NCBI GenBank assembly: GCA_030740295.1
Contig: JASLXP010001048.1
Span: 1-5,777 of the forward strand
Direction: 5' to 3'
From: Planctomycetota bacterium
GTDB taxonomy: Bacteria > Planctomycetota > PUPC01 > JACPCR01
DNA length: 5,777 nt
In this document: positions 1-5,777 of the stretch, one piece after another
Layout: each line of letters starts with the position of its first letter
Numbering within the stretch: position 1 is the first letter of the stretch
Made by a program: the position numbers and the translations under genes
Notes under the pieces: model-generated
What the model saw: the letters and a program-made list of their open reading frames with translations, nothing else
The model's database searches: none
Told to the model about the DNA's origin: nothing

Positions 1-560
1 TCGGCTGTTTCTGTCTGGAGGATGTGCAGGGGAACTGAGCGATTCGGTTCGCCACCGGCCGCATCGGCGCGGCGATGATAGAGACCGATGGTGTTTCCAT
101 TCTTCAGTCGAATGGTGCTGCTGAAGGTCATCACGCATGGAAAATCGAGCGGTGGCATTTCCAGCCATGTAGCCCCGCCATCTTCGCTCATGATGCTTGG
201 CATGCCCTGCCCGCCTCTTTCGCCGAGCGCGGCCGAGAATACCCAGAGGCGTTCCTTACCATCCGGGCCGATAAGCCGGTAGATGCTCGGACAGTTCTGA
301 TGTGTTTTGTAGTTCGGTGGCAGTTGGTCATCGAGTCGCGTCCAGGTGAGTCCTCCGTCATCGCTGCGTGCCATCGGCCCCGCGTGTCCCCCGTGGTTGA
401 TGCACCACACGCAGAAAATGGTCTTGCCGTCCGGCATCAGAGCCGTGGTCGGATGCCCCTGATAGACATCCTCGGTGCCCTGTGCGATGACCACGTGACG
501 GCTAGAGTCGTTGGAGAGATCGATGAGGTGGATATTGCGTTCGGAGTCAGGGGTGCTCAT
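1..560 (-). CDS. Sialidase-family (Asp-box/BNR) protein, N-terminal part, cut by window edge
   Basis: This is the first 186 codons of a gene read leftwards off the window; the C-terminal part is missing. The protein begins [18 protein letters not shown] and carries two Asp-boxes of the S-x-D-x-G-x-T-W type, SDDGGLTW (residues 66-73) and SEDGGATW (125-132). It also has strand signatures of the six-bladed sialidase propeller, such as [18 protein letters not shown] and [17 protein letters not shown]. Such proteins are annotated as sialidase/exo-alpha-sialidase-like, but the substrate is not established. The ATG at 560 is the first possible start, because an in-frame TAG lies at 569-567. No Shine-Dalgarno sequence precedes it and the N-terminus has no signal peptide, which is odd for a family whose members are usually exported. 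A signal-peptide-like short frame lies just upstream in another frame (654-586), so the gene may have lost its export signal through mutation, or it may act in the cytoplasm. It follows the SGNH gene by 107 bases on the same strand. Confidence 0.85.
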   Translation of the reverse strand, partial: MSTPDSERNIHLIDLSNDSSRHVVIAQGTEDVYQGHPTTALMPDGKTIFCVWCINHGGHAGPMARSDDGGLTWTRLDDQLPPNYKTHQNCPSIYRLIGPDGKERLWVFSAALGERGGQGMPSIMSEDGGATWLEMPPLDFPCVMTFSSTIRLKNGNTIGLYHRRADAAGGEPNRSVPLHILQTETA

Positions 561-585
561 GACTGTCTAACACGTAGGAGCGGGA

Positions 586-654
586 TCACAGATTGACGCC
601 GACAAGAACGGTGGTGAGCAGGAGGCAAGTGAGACAACCAGCGACGGAAAACAT
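586..654 (-). CDS. Signal-peptide-like mini-ORF (22 codons), possible remnant or leader
   Basis: A 22-codon frame starts 13 bases after the SGNH stop codon and begins MFSVAGCLTCLLLTTVLVG, then ends VNL and TGA at 588-586. It is almost entirely hydrophobic, like the n- and h-regions of a signal peptide, but has no basic residue and no clear cleavage site. AGGAG at 669-665, 10 bases before the ATG, is the best Shine-Dalgarno match seen in this gene set. The downstream sialidase-family gene starts at 560 in a different frame and has no signal peptide of its own. Joining the two would need at least two changes, because TGA closes this frame and TAG at 569-567 closes the sialidase frame. It may be a decayed signal peptide, a small membrane peptide, or chance. 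Confidence 0.3.
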   Translation of the reverse strand: MFSVAGCLTCLLLTTVLVGVNL

Positions 655-664
655 AGCCGTGCAG

Positions 665-669
665 CTCCT
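665..669 (-). promoter_or_regulatory. Shine-Dalgarno-like AGGAG
   Basis: AGGAG overlaps the TAG stop codon of the SGNH hydrolase gene (670-668) and lies 10 bases before the ATG at 654. It points to initiation at the 22-codon mini-ORF, not at the sialidase-family start at 560, which has no such sequence nearby. The match is short and could be coincidental. Confidence 0.35.
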
Positions 670-2002
670 ACTCTTGATCTCGTCTCGGGCGATACGCTTT
701 GAACTTTCTGATACCAAGCTCTCCCCCGGTTTCGCGGATGATCGTCAGGGTGTGTTCGGCGTTGTCGACTCCCTGGAGAAGCACGGTCTCCGTGCCTTTT
801 GCGCCCGGGGCAAAGGTGTCGGTGAACATCGGATACGTCTTCCACTTTACGGTGAAGCCCTTCGGCAAATTCACTTTGCGGTGCTTGAGTGGGAACACCA
901 TGCCCCAGTCCCTCCTGGCAATTCTGATTCTGCCCGAAGTAGACACAAAATCCGCAGTGCTCCAGCCTTCGCCGTCGTCACCGGTTACTGAGCCCGTCAG
1001 CTTGAAGTGGATCTTCTTGCCGTCGGGCGTGGAGTCGTCGAGGCAGGTCAATGTCCAGTCTTCAGCCACGGGATTTGCGCCCACGGTCACCTGCTTGATT
1101 GCGGGCATCCAGTTAACGCTTTTGGATGGCCGAGTCCCTGTCCAGACGCCGGGGAAGGTCTTCAGTTCCCGGCCGTCCAGTGTAACAGCCAGCTTGGCAT
1201 CCGGATGCTTGCCGTCAGATATGGCCACCAGCCGGTTACCTGTGAAGGTCACGCTGCCGGTGCCGTCGTTGCCTCTCTTGACTGCCGCGGCCGTGGCAGG
1301 GATATGGACAATCTGGGCCTCGGCTATGGCATTTTCGCCATGCTTATCCGAACGGACGAGCTCTGCAGTGACGATCCTGGCCAACAGCTTGTCGCCTTCC
1401 GGATTGAGGTGCACGGAGTCTCTCAAGAGATCGGCGAGGGCCTTGCCGGTATCGGACAGGTGTTGCTTCCACTGCTCTCGAACGTCGATCAGCATGCACT
1501 CGTATTTCTTGGCAATCTCCCTGATGCCCGCGGAGTGCTTGTCATCCCACGCCATCCGCTTGGAGTCAGCCACATGATCGGTCCAGAGCACAATCTCCGC
1601 AGTGGTGGTTTCTCGGACCTTCTTGACAATCTCCTCGTAGTTCTTCAGGTCACCGTAAACATGAAAGATCAACAAGTCGGGATAGAACGGGTAGAGGTCA
1701 TGCTCGGCGGTGCGTCGCAGCGCGGGCGACGTAAAGCCACCGATGGCCGAATTCCTGATTTCCAGATCCGCCTCGGGGTATCGTTTCTTGATATTCGCGG
1801 CCACCTTGCGTGACCATGCCTGGGCCGTGATCGACTGTCCGTAAAACAGGATACGGATCTTCTCGCCTGGTCGTGTCTCTCCCGCAAGCGATCGCATCGT
1901 GCGCTGAATGAACTTCACGCTCGGATTCGGGCGGGGCTCTTCGGCACTGGTGTCGGACGGGAAGCTACCGATCGACATGATTATCAGGACGGTGTGTATC
2001 AT
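668..2002 (-). CDS. Secreted SGNH/GDSL-family hydrolase (probable carbohydrate esterase-like)
   Basis: The gene encodes a 444-residue protein. Residues 1-20 form a signal peptide with the hydrophobic core VLIIMSIGSF and likely cleavage after DTSA. The SGNH domain covers about residues 45-215. Block I is ILFYGQSIT, with the nucleophile serine at 57 and Gln replacing the Asp of GDS. Block II glycine is in AIGGF (88-89). Block III is HVYGDLKN (114-121), which does not match the classical GxND. Block V is DSVH (Asp195, His198), the Asp-x-x-His of the triad. Residues from about 225 to 444 form an extra region rich in beta-strand patterns, perhaps a carbohydrate-binding or jelly-roll domain, which I do not recognise. 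Family members remove acetyl or other acyl groups from sugars. The FYGQSIT and HVYGxxxxYE signatures match a subgroup I recall from Planctomycetota and Verrucomicrobiota. The ATG at 2002 is preceded by an in-frame TGA and has no clear Shine-Dalgarno. The gene lies between two sialidase-fold genes, which suggests ester removal during glycan breakdown; the substrate is inferred only. Confidence 0.88.
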   Translation of the reverse strand: MIHTVLIIMSIGSFPSDTSAEEPRPNPSVKFIQRTMRSLAGETRPGEKIRILFYGQSITAQAWSRKVAANIKKRYPEADLEIRNSAIGGFTSPALRRTAEHDLYPFYPDLLIFHVYGDLKNYEEIVKKVRETTTAEIVLWTDHVADSKRMAWDDKHSAGIREIAKKYECMLIDVREQWKQHLSDTGKALADLLRDSVHLNPEGDKLLARIVTAELVRSDKHGENAIAEAQIVHIPATAAAVKRGNDGTGSVTFTGNRLVAISDGKHPDAKLAVTLDGRELKTFPGVWTGTRPSKSVNWMPAIKQVTVGANPVAEDWTLTCLDDSTPDGKKIHFKLTGSVTGDDGEGWSTADFVSTSGRIRIARRDWGMVFPLKHRKVNLPKGFTVKWKTYPMFTDTFAPGAKGTETVLLQGVDNAEHTLTIIRETGGELGIRKFKAYRPRRDQE

Positions 2003-2006
2003 GGCT

Positions 2007-2084
2007 TTATTCGGGCTCAGCCGCGCCCGACGCGCACGGAGATGCGTGCCACAGGATATTGAGGATTGTGAGGATGTATTTCAT
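2007..2084 (-). CDS. Signal-peptide-like mini-ORF (25 codons) overlapping upstream stop by ATGA
   Basis: A 25-codon frame begins [17 protein letters not shown] and ends ASGAAEPE before TAA at 2009-2007. It has the layout of a complete signal peptide: a lysine near the start, the hydrophobic core YILTILNIL, and a small-residue region ASGA followed by AEPE that resembles a signal-peptidase site. Its ATG (2084-2082) overlaps the TGA of the LamG/sialidase gene (2083-2081) as ATGA, a classic translational-coupling arrangement. Its stop lies 4 bases before the ATG of the SGNH gene, in another frame, and that gene has its own signal peptide. It could be the 5' stub of a deleted secreted-protein gene (many planctomycete sulfatases continue after AAEP in a similar way), or a leader peptide that brings ribosomes to the SGNH start. 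Such a match could also arise by chance, but the combination of overlap and signal-peptide pattern makes this less likely. Confidence 0.4.
   Translation of the reverse strand: MKYILTILNILWHASPCASGAAEPE
2011..2030 (-). promoter_or_regulatory. Perfect inverted repeat (hairpin) just upstream of SGNH start
   Basis: TCGGGC and GCCCGA form a perfect 6-base-pair, GC-rich stem around an 8-base loop. The structure ends 8 bases before the ATG of the SGNH gene, where a ribosome-binding site would be expected, and lies inside the last codons of the 25-codon mini-ORF. A ribosome translating the mini-ORF to its stop would melt it. It lacks a following T-tract, so a terminator is unlikely. The function is inference. 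Confidence 0.3.
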
Positions 2085-3889
2085 TCTGGCATGTCCGGCA
2101 GCTTCGCGCCGACGTAAACCGCGCGATGACGGTTGTCGTCAAAGGCGAAGTGAAGAAGGCGCCTGTCCGCGCTGACAAAGCCGTCCGGGTAGTTGAGCCG
2201 GCCTTTTGGCCCGTCGCAGGACTCCGCAACAAGCACGCGCTGATAAGGCCAGGTTTTCATCCCATCAAAACTCACCCACAGTGCGAGCGGGCTGCGATGC
2301 CGGGGATTCGGGTTGTGCAGCATAGCGACTGCGTCGCCGCCAAGCGGATAGAGAGTGGCTTTCGATCCCGGATTAGGGATCGTGGTCTTGCGGGCAAACT
2401 CCGGCCAGGTGCGTCCACCGTCCTTCGACTCGGCGTAATACAGAACGCCCCCAAGCTCGTCGGCGCGAATTATCATGCCGATACGGCCATCGTTCAGCTC
2501 GACGATGTTGCTTTCAGCCCAGCCGTGGTAGTTGTCGTTGGGCGAGATGCGGATGTCGCCGTGCTCCGTCCACGTCTTGCCACCGTCCTCGCTCATGAGG
2601 ACGCCATTGCGCGGATTGGTCGTTGGAGAAAATCGACGCCCCTTGCTGATGTCCCGCGTTTCAGCAACGCGCAGGTAGTGCTGGAATGGAAGCATGATTC
2701 GACCGTCGCGAGTGATGATGTGATTGCGGATAAAGGTACGGTCGTGGAGTCGGCCGGGCGCGGGTCTGAGCGCGCTCCACGTGCGGCAGGAATCGTCGCT
2801 GTGGGTCATCCATTCCTTCCAGTTGGCGAAGGTCCCGTCATGGGTCGCGACAAACATGGTGCAGCGTCTGCCATAAACCATAAGTTCGGACGGCACCAGC
2901 GCAGCGTTCGCGTCCTTTGCTTTGACTCCAAGGTCAATCGGCTGCATCGGCGACCACGTTTTGCCCTCGTCGTGACTGCGGGTAAGGAAGACGCGATTGG
3001 CCGGAAGCGGCTCGGTGTTGCCGCCGCCCAACATGATCATCACCCACGAGCCGTCCGGCATCTTGCGAAGGGTGGTGTCGCAGGCCAGTCTGTCAGGGCT
3101 TTTGCCGTCGAAGATGATCCTGGTGCGGTCTTCCTTCGCATTCTGTTTCGCGACCGTGGCCCAATGCGGGTCAGGTTTGGGAGCCCCGGTTGGCGGCCGC
3201 TTGGGGATGTCGTGCGTCGCCTCGACCGCGCGATAGAGCGAGGCCATTTCCTCCGCGGAAAGCGCTCGGTCGAACAACCGCGCCTCATCCAGTGCGCCGA
3301 AAAGATTCTGCCAGATGCGACCATTGTCATTGACGCCGCCAAAGGTCAGCGGGGCAGCGGTTTGGGGCAGCGGCTTTGCCAGCGCGACTTCGCCGACGCG
3401 TTTCCCGTTCACCCAAAGTGTCACAGCTTTGGCATTCGCCGTGACGCCAACAAAATACCAGTGGCCGGGCTTCGGCTTTTCTTCGCGGGCAACCGTCCGC
3501 CAACTGCCTCGCCAGACGTACAAGCGAAGCCTGCCGTCCTTGTCGATCATCACCCCCCACTCGCGTTCGTTGAGCGAATAGCGGTTTTTCGCCGCGATCA
3601 TCTGCTGGTCGGTTCCTAGCGCGTAGGGATTCACCCAGACGGTCAGCGAGAACCCGGCATCGCCTTGCGTGAGTTTTGGAGATTCTTTGACCTCAATCAG
3701 GGACTGACCATCGAGGGCAAGACTTTTGCCTTCGACACCTGCAACCGGTTCGGCCTTACCGCGCAGAACAAGCCCGGATGCCCCGCTCGAATCGAAAGGC
3801 CAATGATGAGTGGGATCAGGCTCAGCAGAGATGGCTGGCATATTTGGGCTAAAGGCAATGAAAAGGAAGAGAGTGATGGAGACTTTCAT
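2081..3889 (-). CDS. Secreted LamG-domain plus sialidase-family (Asp-box) protein
   Basis: The gene encodes 602 residues from the ATG at 3889. An in-frame TTG three codons upstream (3898) is less likely, since [13 protein letters not shown] starts directly with a standard signal peptide, cleaved after about residue 22 (PAISA). Residues about 26-222 form a LamG/concanavalin-like jelly roll, opening with HHWPFDSSG and closing with [18 protein letters not shown], a typical end of this domain. Residues about 255-598 form a sialidase propeller with five Asp-boxes: SHDEGKTW (305), SDDSCRTW (364), SEDGGKTW (433), SKDGGRTW (488) and SFDGMKTW (540). Candidate active-site elements are Glu459 in [16 protein letters not shown], Arg475, and Tyr567 in LNYPDGF. 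The FRIP motif of classical sialidases is not evident, so the sugar released may not be sialic acid. The protein is probably periplasmic or extracellular, with LamG binding glycan. No clear Shine-Dalgarno is seen. The gene starts 56 bases after the cyclotransferase-like gene, and its stop overlaps the next mini-ORF start. Confidence 0.92.
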   Translation of the reverse strand: MKVSITLFLFIAFSPNMPAISAEPDPTHHWPFDSSGASGLVLRGKAEPVAGVEGKSLALDGQSLIEVKESPKLTQGDAGFSLTVWVNPYALGTDQQMIAAKNRYSLNEREWGVMIDKDGRLRLYVWRGSWRTVAREEKPKPGHWYFVGVTANAKAVTLWVNGKRVGEVALAKPLPQTAAPLTFGGVNDNGRIWQNLFGALDEARLFDRALSAEEMASLYRAVEATHDIPKRPPTGAPKPDPHWATVAKQNAKEDRTRIIFDGKSPDRLACDTTLRKMPDGSWVMIMLGGGNTEPLPANRVFLTRSHDEGKTWSPMQPIDLGVKAKDANAALVPSELMVYGRRCTMFVATHDGTFANWKEWMTHSDDSCRTWSALRPAPGRLHDRTFIRNHIITRDGRIMLPFQHYLRVAETRDISKGRRFSPTTNPRNGVLMSEDGGKTWTEHGDIRISPNDNYHGWAESNIVELNDGRIGMIIRADELGGVLYYAESKDGGRTWPEFARKTTIPNPGSKATLYPLGGDAVAMLHNPNPRHRSPLALWVSFDGMKTWPYQRVLVAESCDGPKGRLNYPDGFVSADRRLLHFAFDDNRHRAVYVGAKLPDMPE

Positions 3890-3945
3890 GTGTTGCAAGA
3901 GCGTGTTCTGGACAATACCAGATGTCGGCAGGTCCGACAGGTACT

Positions 3946-4401
3946 TCAGCCATCGTAAAGAGCGAGACTTTCGAGGTGCCTGATGTAATCAGAAGAAAGA
4001 ACATCCCTCCCTTTGAGGATGTGATTCAGATAATTGCACGAAGGTAAAAGGCCCGTCGCCGTCACCTCTTCTCTGGCCATATAGGTGAAGCAATCCACCT
4101 CGGCTTCGCTTACAGAGACCACAATGTCCACACGGAAATAATGATCTGGCGCTCGTTCCCATGTGTCGAGTAAGGCAGCTCCATCTTCGGTGATTTCATA
4201 GAGCGCGCCTTCCACGCATACTCCGGTTTCAGGACGGAGGTTTGCAAAACCTGCGCCCTCAGGTGCGCCAGGTTTCAGGGCTTTTTTATCAAAGACGAGT
4301 TTATGGTCATGCAGCAACGCCGCCGTGCGGGAAGTGAAGTCCACGCCGCGCTGTTTCATCCTTCTGGGATTGAGATTGCTTCCGTAGGCGAAGTATTTCA
4401 T
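3946..4401 (-). CDS. Gamma-glutamylcyclotransferase-like (GGCT/AIG2 fold) protein
   Basis: The gene encodes a 151-residue single-domain protein, the usual length for bacterial members of this family. The N-terminus [15 protein letters not shown] holds the signature YGSNL (residues 6-10), which forms the substrate-binding loop. Glu82 in [19 protein letters not shown] lies where the general acid/base glutamate of the family is found. The C-terminal pattern [20 protein letters not shown] is typical of the fold. Characterised members cyclise gamma-glutamyl amines or dipeptides to 5-oxoproline plus the free amino compound; the substrate here is unknown. There is no signal peptide, so it is cytoplasmic. 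The ATG at 4401 is the natural start, with only a weak purine stretch upstream. It is the first gene of the minus-strand run, 56 bases before the LamG/sialidase gene. A metabolic link with glycan breakdown is not obvious, so the shared transcript may be accidental. Confidence 0.9.
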   Translation of the reverse strand: MKYFAYGSNLNPRRMKQRGVDFTSRTAALLHDHKLVFDKKALKPGAPEGAGFANLRPETGVCVEGALYEITEDGAALLDTWERAPDHYFRVDIVVSVSEAEVDCFTYMAREEVTATGLLPSCNYLNHILKGRDVLSSDYIRHLESLALYDG

Positions 4402-4445
4402 GCGAAACTATGGATCATCCCACAAGGATACGGCGGCTTTTCTGG

Positions 4446-4461
4446 TCAGAAAAATCAGAAA
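4446..4461. repeat. Short direct repeat TCAGAAA x2
   Basis: TCAGAAA occurs at 4446-4452 and again at 4455-4461, a 9-base period, 45 bases upstream of the cyclotransferase-like start at 4401. It could be a half-site pair for a regulator, but the repeat is short and AT-rich, so chance is quite possible. Confidence 0.25.
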
Positions 4462-4493
4462 CTTCTTCAGTAACTGTTGAACATAACCGAAAC

Positions 4494-4506
4494 GGGTTTA
4501 TAACCC
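4494..4506. repeat. Small palindrome GGGTT-TAT-AACCC
   Basis: Five-base arms are separated by three bases, about 93 bases upstream of the cyclotransferase-like start. The size and symmetry would fit a weak operator, but no cognate regulator is seen in the window. Confidence 0.2.
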
Positions 4507-4644
4507 CCCGCGTTGAGCAGGAGGGCAGCGGGGCCAGCCTGCCTTTATTCACGCCGAGACATATGTATGTCCAGCCAGCCTTATGGCAGCGGAGCGACCA
4601 GACACATCCGTGTTGCTTCCGAAGCCTTGCGCTCGAATCGCCCA

Positions 4645-4665
4645 TTCCTGGGGGCCTGCCAGGAA
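4645..4665. repeat. Perfect 7-bp stem-loop in the divergent region
   Basis: TTCCTGG (4645-4651) and CCAGGAA (4659-4665) are exact reverse complements around a 7-base loop. No T-tract follows on the plus strand, where AACCCC comes next, so a standard intrinsic terminator is not supported. It lies 146 bases before the ABC exporter start and could be part of a leader RNA structure or an operator. Confidence 0.35.
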
Positions 4666-4811
4666 AACCCCACCTCTCTGTTTTGGACCAACAGCCGGCG
4701 CGTCCCCCTTGCCTTTCTTGCCGGCTCAGGATTCATCCTACCACCACGCCTTACACCCTCCAAGGCCTGTTTCCGCGTCCTGAAACACTGAACAGCTGAG
4801 AATTATTTGTC

Positions 4812-5777
4812 ATGTCTGGTGTCGATCCCCGGGGTCGGTGTGTACCGTCACGCTCCGTACCGCCGGAACTAAGCGCTGTACTTGGACGGCTGGAGATAGG
4901 CTCTGAGGAGCCCCGATTCTGGCTCGAGAGTGATCTTGATCTTGATGGCCGGCAGGTGAAGATCTGGCTGCTCGCCATTGGCGACCAACTGCTTGTTGCG
5001 GATGGAGTCTCCGCCGACCCGTTGTTTGAAATATCGTGTCATGAGATATCTGACTTTCGCCTCCGAAGCACCGTAGGGAGCGGCTTCCTTCAGATCCGGA
5101 GAGATGAGTTCTGGATCGACGTAGTCCGTTTTTCCAATGCCTTGCGCGAAGATTTTGCATCGGGATGCCGCATGCTGCAATCGATGCTGAAGGGCGAGGC
5201 CGATTCTTTCGATGAGGCAGTTCTGAATAGACGCCGTTCCTGCGAGAGCTGTGGTCTGCCTCTTGAATCACCGGGCCTTTCATGCCCGCGCTGCGTGCGG
5301 CGCGGGAAGGTAATCGTTCGCACCTTGTCACTCCTGCGAGGCCACCTGCACTGGGTAGGCATATTGCTGCTGCTCATGGTTGCTGGAATCGGGCTCGACC
5401 TGGTCCCACCTTACCTGACCCGCATTCTCGTGGATGACGTGCTGGCGGTTGATAACCGATCTCCTGATACCGTAAAGGCGCGGACGCAAACTCTTCTCGT
5501 CGTTGTTCTGTTCCTCGCCGGCGCGTCGTTGGTCAGACATGTGCTGTCGATTTTCACCGGACGCATCTCCGCGAAGGTGGGGACGACCGTGACGCTAGAA
5601 ATTCGAACTCGATTGTTCGCAAAGCTTGAACGTCTGGGCATTGCCTATTACGACCGGAATCCCTCTGGCAACCTGCTCACACGGTTGCTGAACGACGCAG
5701 CTACCTTTCAGGGATTCATCCAGCAGATGGCAGGGGGATTCCTGCTTAGCATCCTGCGGCTGATCGCCATCGGCGGG
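4812..5777 (+). CDS. ABC exporter (fused membrane/ATPase type) with N-terminal zinc ribbon, N-terminal half only
   Basis: The first 322 codons are present and the frame is open to the right edge, so the rest of the membrane domain and the ATPase domain lie outside. Residues about 20-128 form a soluble domain with alternating strands (KIWLLAIGDQLLVAD, GFLQIRRDEFWIDVVRF) that resembles a PH-like fold, by pattern only. Residues 144-161 form a zinc ribbon, C144-x2-C147 and C158-x2-C161. Membrane segments follow at about 181-201, 228-249 and 303-322 onwards. Between them, EIRTRLFAKLERLGIAYYDR followed by NPSGNLLTRLLND (284-295) is the conserved cytoplasmic-loop signature of type IV ABC exporters. 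Such half-transporters dimerise and export lipids, peptides or drugs; the substrate here is unknown. The ATG at 4812 is the first start after an in-frame TGA (4797-4799), and the Shine-Dalgarno is weak. The added soluble and zinc-ribbon domains recall exporters that I remember being encoded beside DUF1854 proteins, including in cyanophycin loci. Confidence 0.88.
   Translation, partial: MSGVDPRGRCVPSRSVPPELSAVLGRLEIGSEEPRFWLESDLDLDGRQVKIWLLAIGDQLLVADGVSADPLFEISCHEISDFRLRSTVGSGFLQIRRDEFWIDVVRFSNALREDFASGCRMLQSMLKGEADSFDEAVLNRRRSCESCGLPLESPGLSCPRCVRRGKVIVRTLSLLRGHLHWVGILLLLMVAGIGLDLVPPYLTRILVDDVLAVDNRSPDTVKARTQTLLVVVLFLAGASLVRHVLSIFTGRISAKVGTTVTLEIRTRLFAKLERLGIAYYDRNPSGNLLTRLLNDAATFQGFIQQMAGGFLLSILRLIAIGG

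Larger units (their letters stand above)
4402..4811. other. Divergent intergenic region without a convincing gene
   Basis: These 410 bases separate the leftward cyclotransferase-like gene from the rightward ABC exporter gene, so promoters for both should lie here. Open frames on both strands give protein sequences with no recognisable motif and are probably chance. Visible structure includes a 7-base direct repeat (4446-4461), a short palindrome (4494-4506), an imperfect GC-rich hairpin (AGGGCAG at 4522-4528 with CTGCCTT at 4539-4545), and a perfect 7-base-pair hairpin (4645-4665). I could not identify a clear -35/-10 promoter, RNA gene or insertion-sequence end. It may contain decayed coding sequence or an unrecognised small RNA. 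Confidence 0.6.

Noticed and set aside
75..596. Plus-strand open frame of 173 codons
   Set aside because: It is antisense to the sialidase-family gene, which has two Asp-boxes and family-typical strands on the minus strand.
699..1813. Plus-strand open frames of 292 and 268 codons
   Set aside because: Both are antisense to the SGNH hydrolase gene and show no domain signature; they arise from the codon bias of the real gene.
2126..3619. 497-codon open frame on the plus strand
   Set aside because: It lies wholly antisense to the LamG/sialidase gene, whose domains and five Asp-boxes are clear. The plus-strand translation has no recognisable motif and is rich in Arg, Ala and Val, as expected for a GC-rich shadow frame.
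3890..3898. TTG start three codons upstream for the LamG/sialidase gene
   Set aside because: The ATG at 3889 gives a canonical signal peptide beginning MKVSITLF, and no Shine-Dalgarno favours the TTG.
4645..4665. Hairpin as intrinsic terminator
   Set aside because: It has no T-tract on either side in the right orientation, and the flanking genes diverge from this region, so no transcript needs to end here.
4410..4799. Plus-strand frame of 129 codons in the divergent region
   Set aside because: It has no motif, its composition is low in typical coding patterns, and it has no good ribosome-binding site. It ends just before the ABC exporter start, but the two products do not look like one interrupted protein.
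4810..5331. Minus-strand frame of 173 codons
   Set aside because: It is antisense to the ABC exporter gene, which has a zinc ribbon, membrane helices and exporter loop signature.
1..5777. CRISPR array, tRNA, rRNA or transposable element
   Set aside because: I saw no regularly spaced repeats, no tRNA-like cloverleaf or conserved rRNA segment, and no transposase or terminal inverted repeats.

Overview
The window looks like a chromosomal fragment from a GC-rich, Gram-negative glycan degrader, most likely of the Planctomycetota-Verrucomicrobiota-Lentisphaerota type. This rests on gene content only: a secreted LamG-plus-sialidase protein, an SGNH hydrolase with a GQSIT nucleophile block, a second Asp-box sialidase-like protein, and an ABC exporter with an N-terminal extension containing a zinc ribbon. 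Start codons mostly lack a good Shine-Dalgarno sequence, which is also common in that group. The phylum is an inference, because no marker gene is present.

Layout: four genes lie on the minus strand and are read from right to left. They are a gamma-glutamylcyclotransferase-like protein (4401 to 3946), a secreted LamG/sialidase protein (3889 to 2081), a secreted SGNH/GDSL hydrolase (2002 to 668), and the first 186 codons of a second sialidase-family protein (560 to the left edge). The gaps between them are 56, 78 and 107 bases, consistent with one transcript. On the plus strand, a divergent gene starting at 4812 and running off the right edge encodes the N-terminal half of an ABC exporter. A 410-base region with no convincing gene (4402-4811) separates the two directions and should hold both promoters.

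How the genes may work together: the two sialidase-fold proteins and the esterase-like SGNH protein suggest a small cluster that removes terminal sugars and ester groups from a complex glycan. The true substrate cannot be read from the sequence; many planctomycete-type Asp-box proteins are probably not sialidases. The cyclotransferase and the exporter are probably unrelated in function.

The most unusual observation is that the two gaps flanking the SGNH gene each contain a very short reading frame that looks like a free-standing signal peptide. One (2084 to 2007) starts in an ATGA overlap with the preceding stop codon, ends in a signal-peptidase-like site, and stops 4 bases before the next start; a perfect hairpin lies over its end. 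The other (654 to 586) follows an AGGAG sequence and precedes a sialidase-family gene that itself lacks a signal peptide. They may be remnants of deleted or frameshifted secreted-protein genes, or leader peptides that couple translation.
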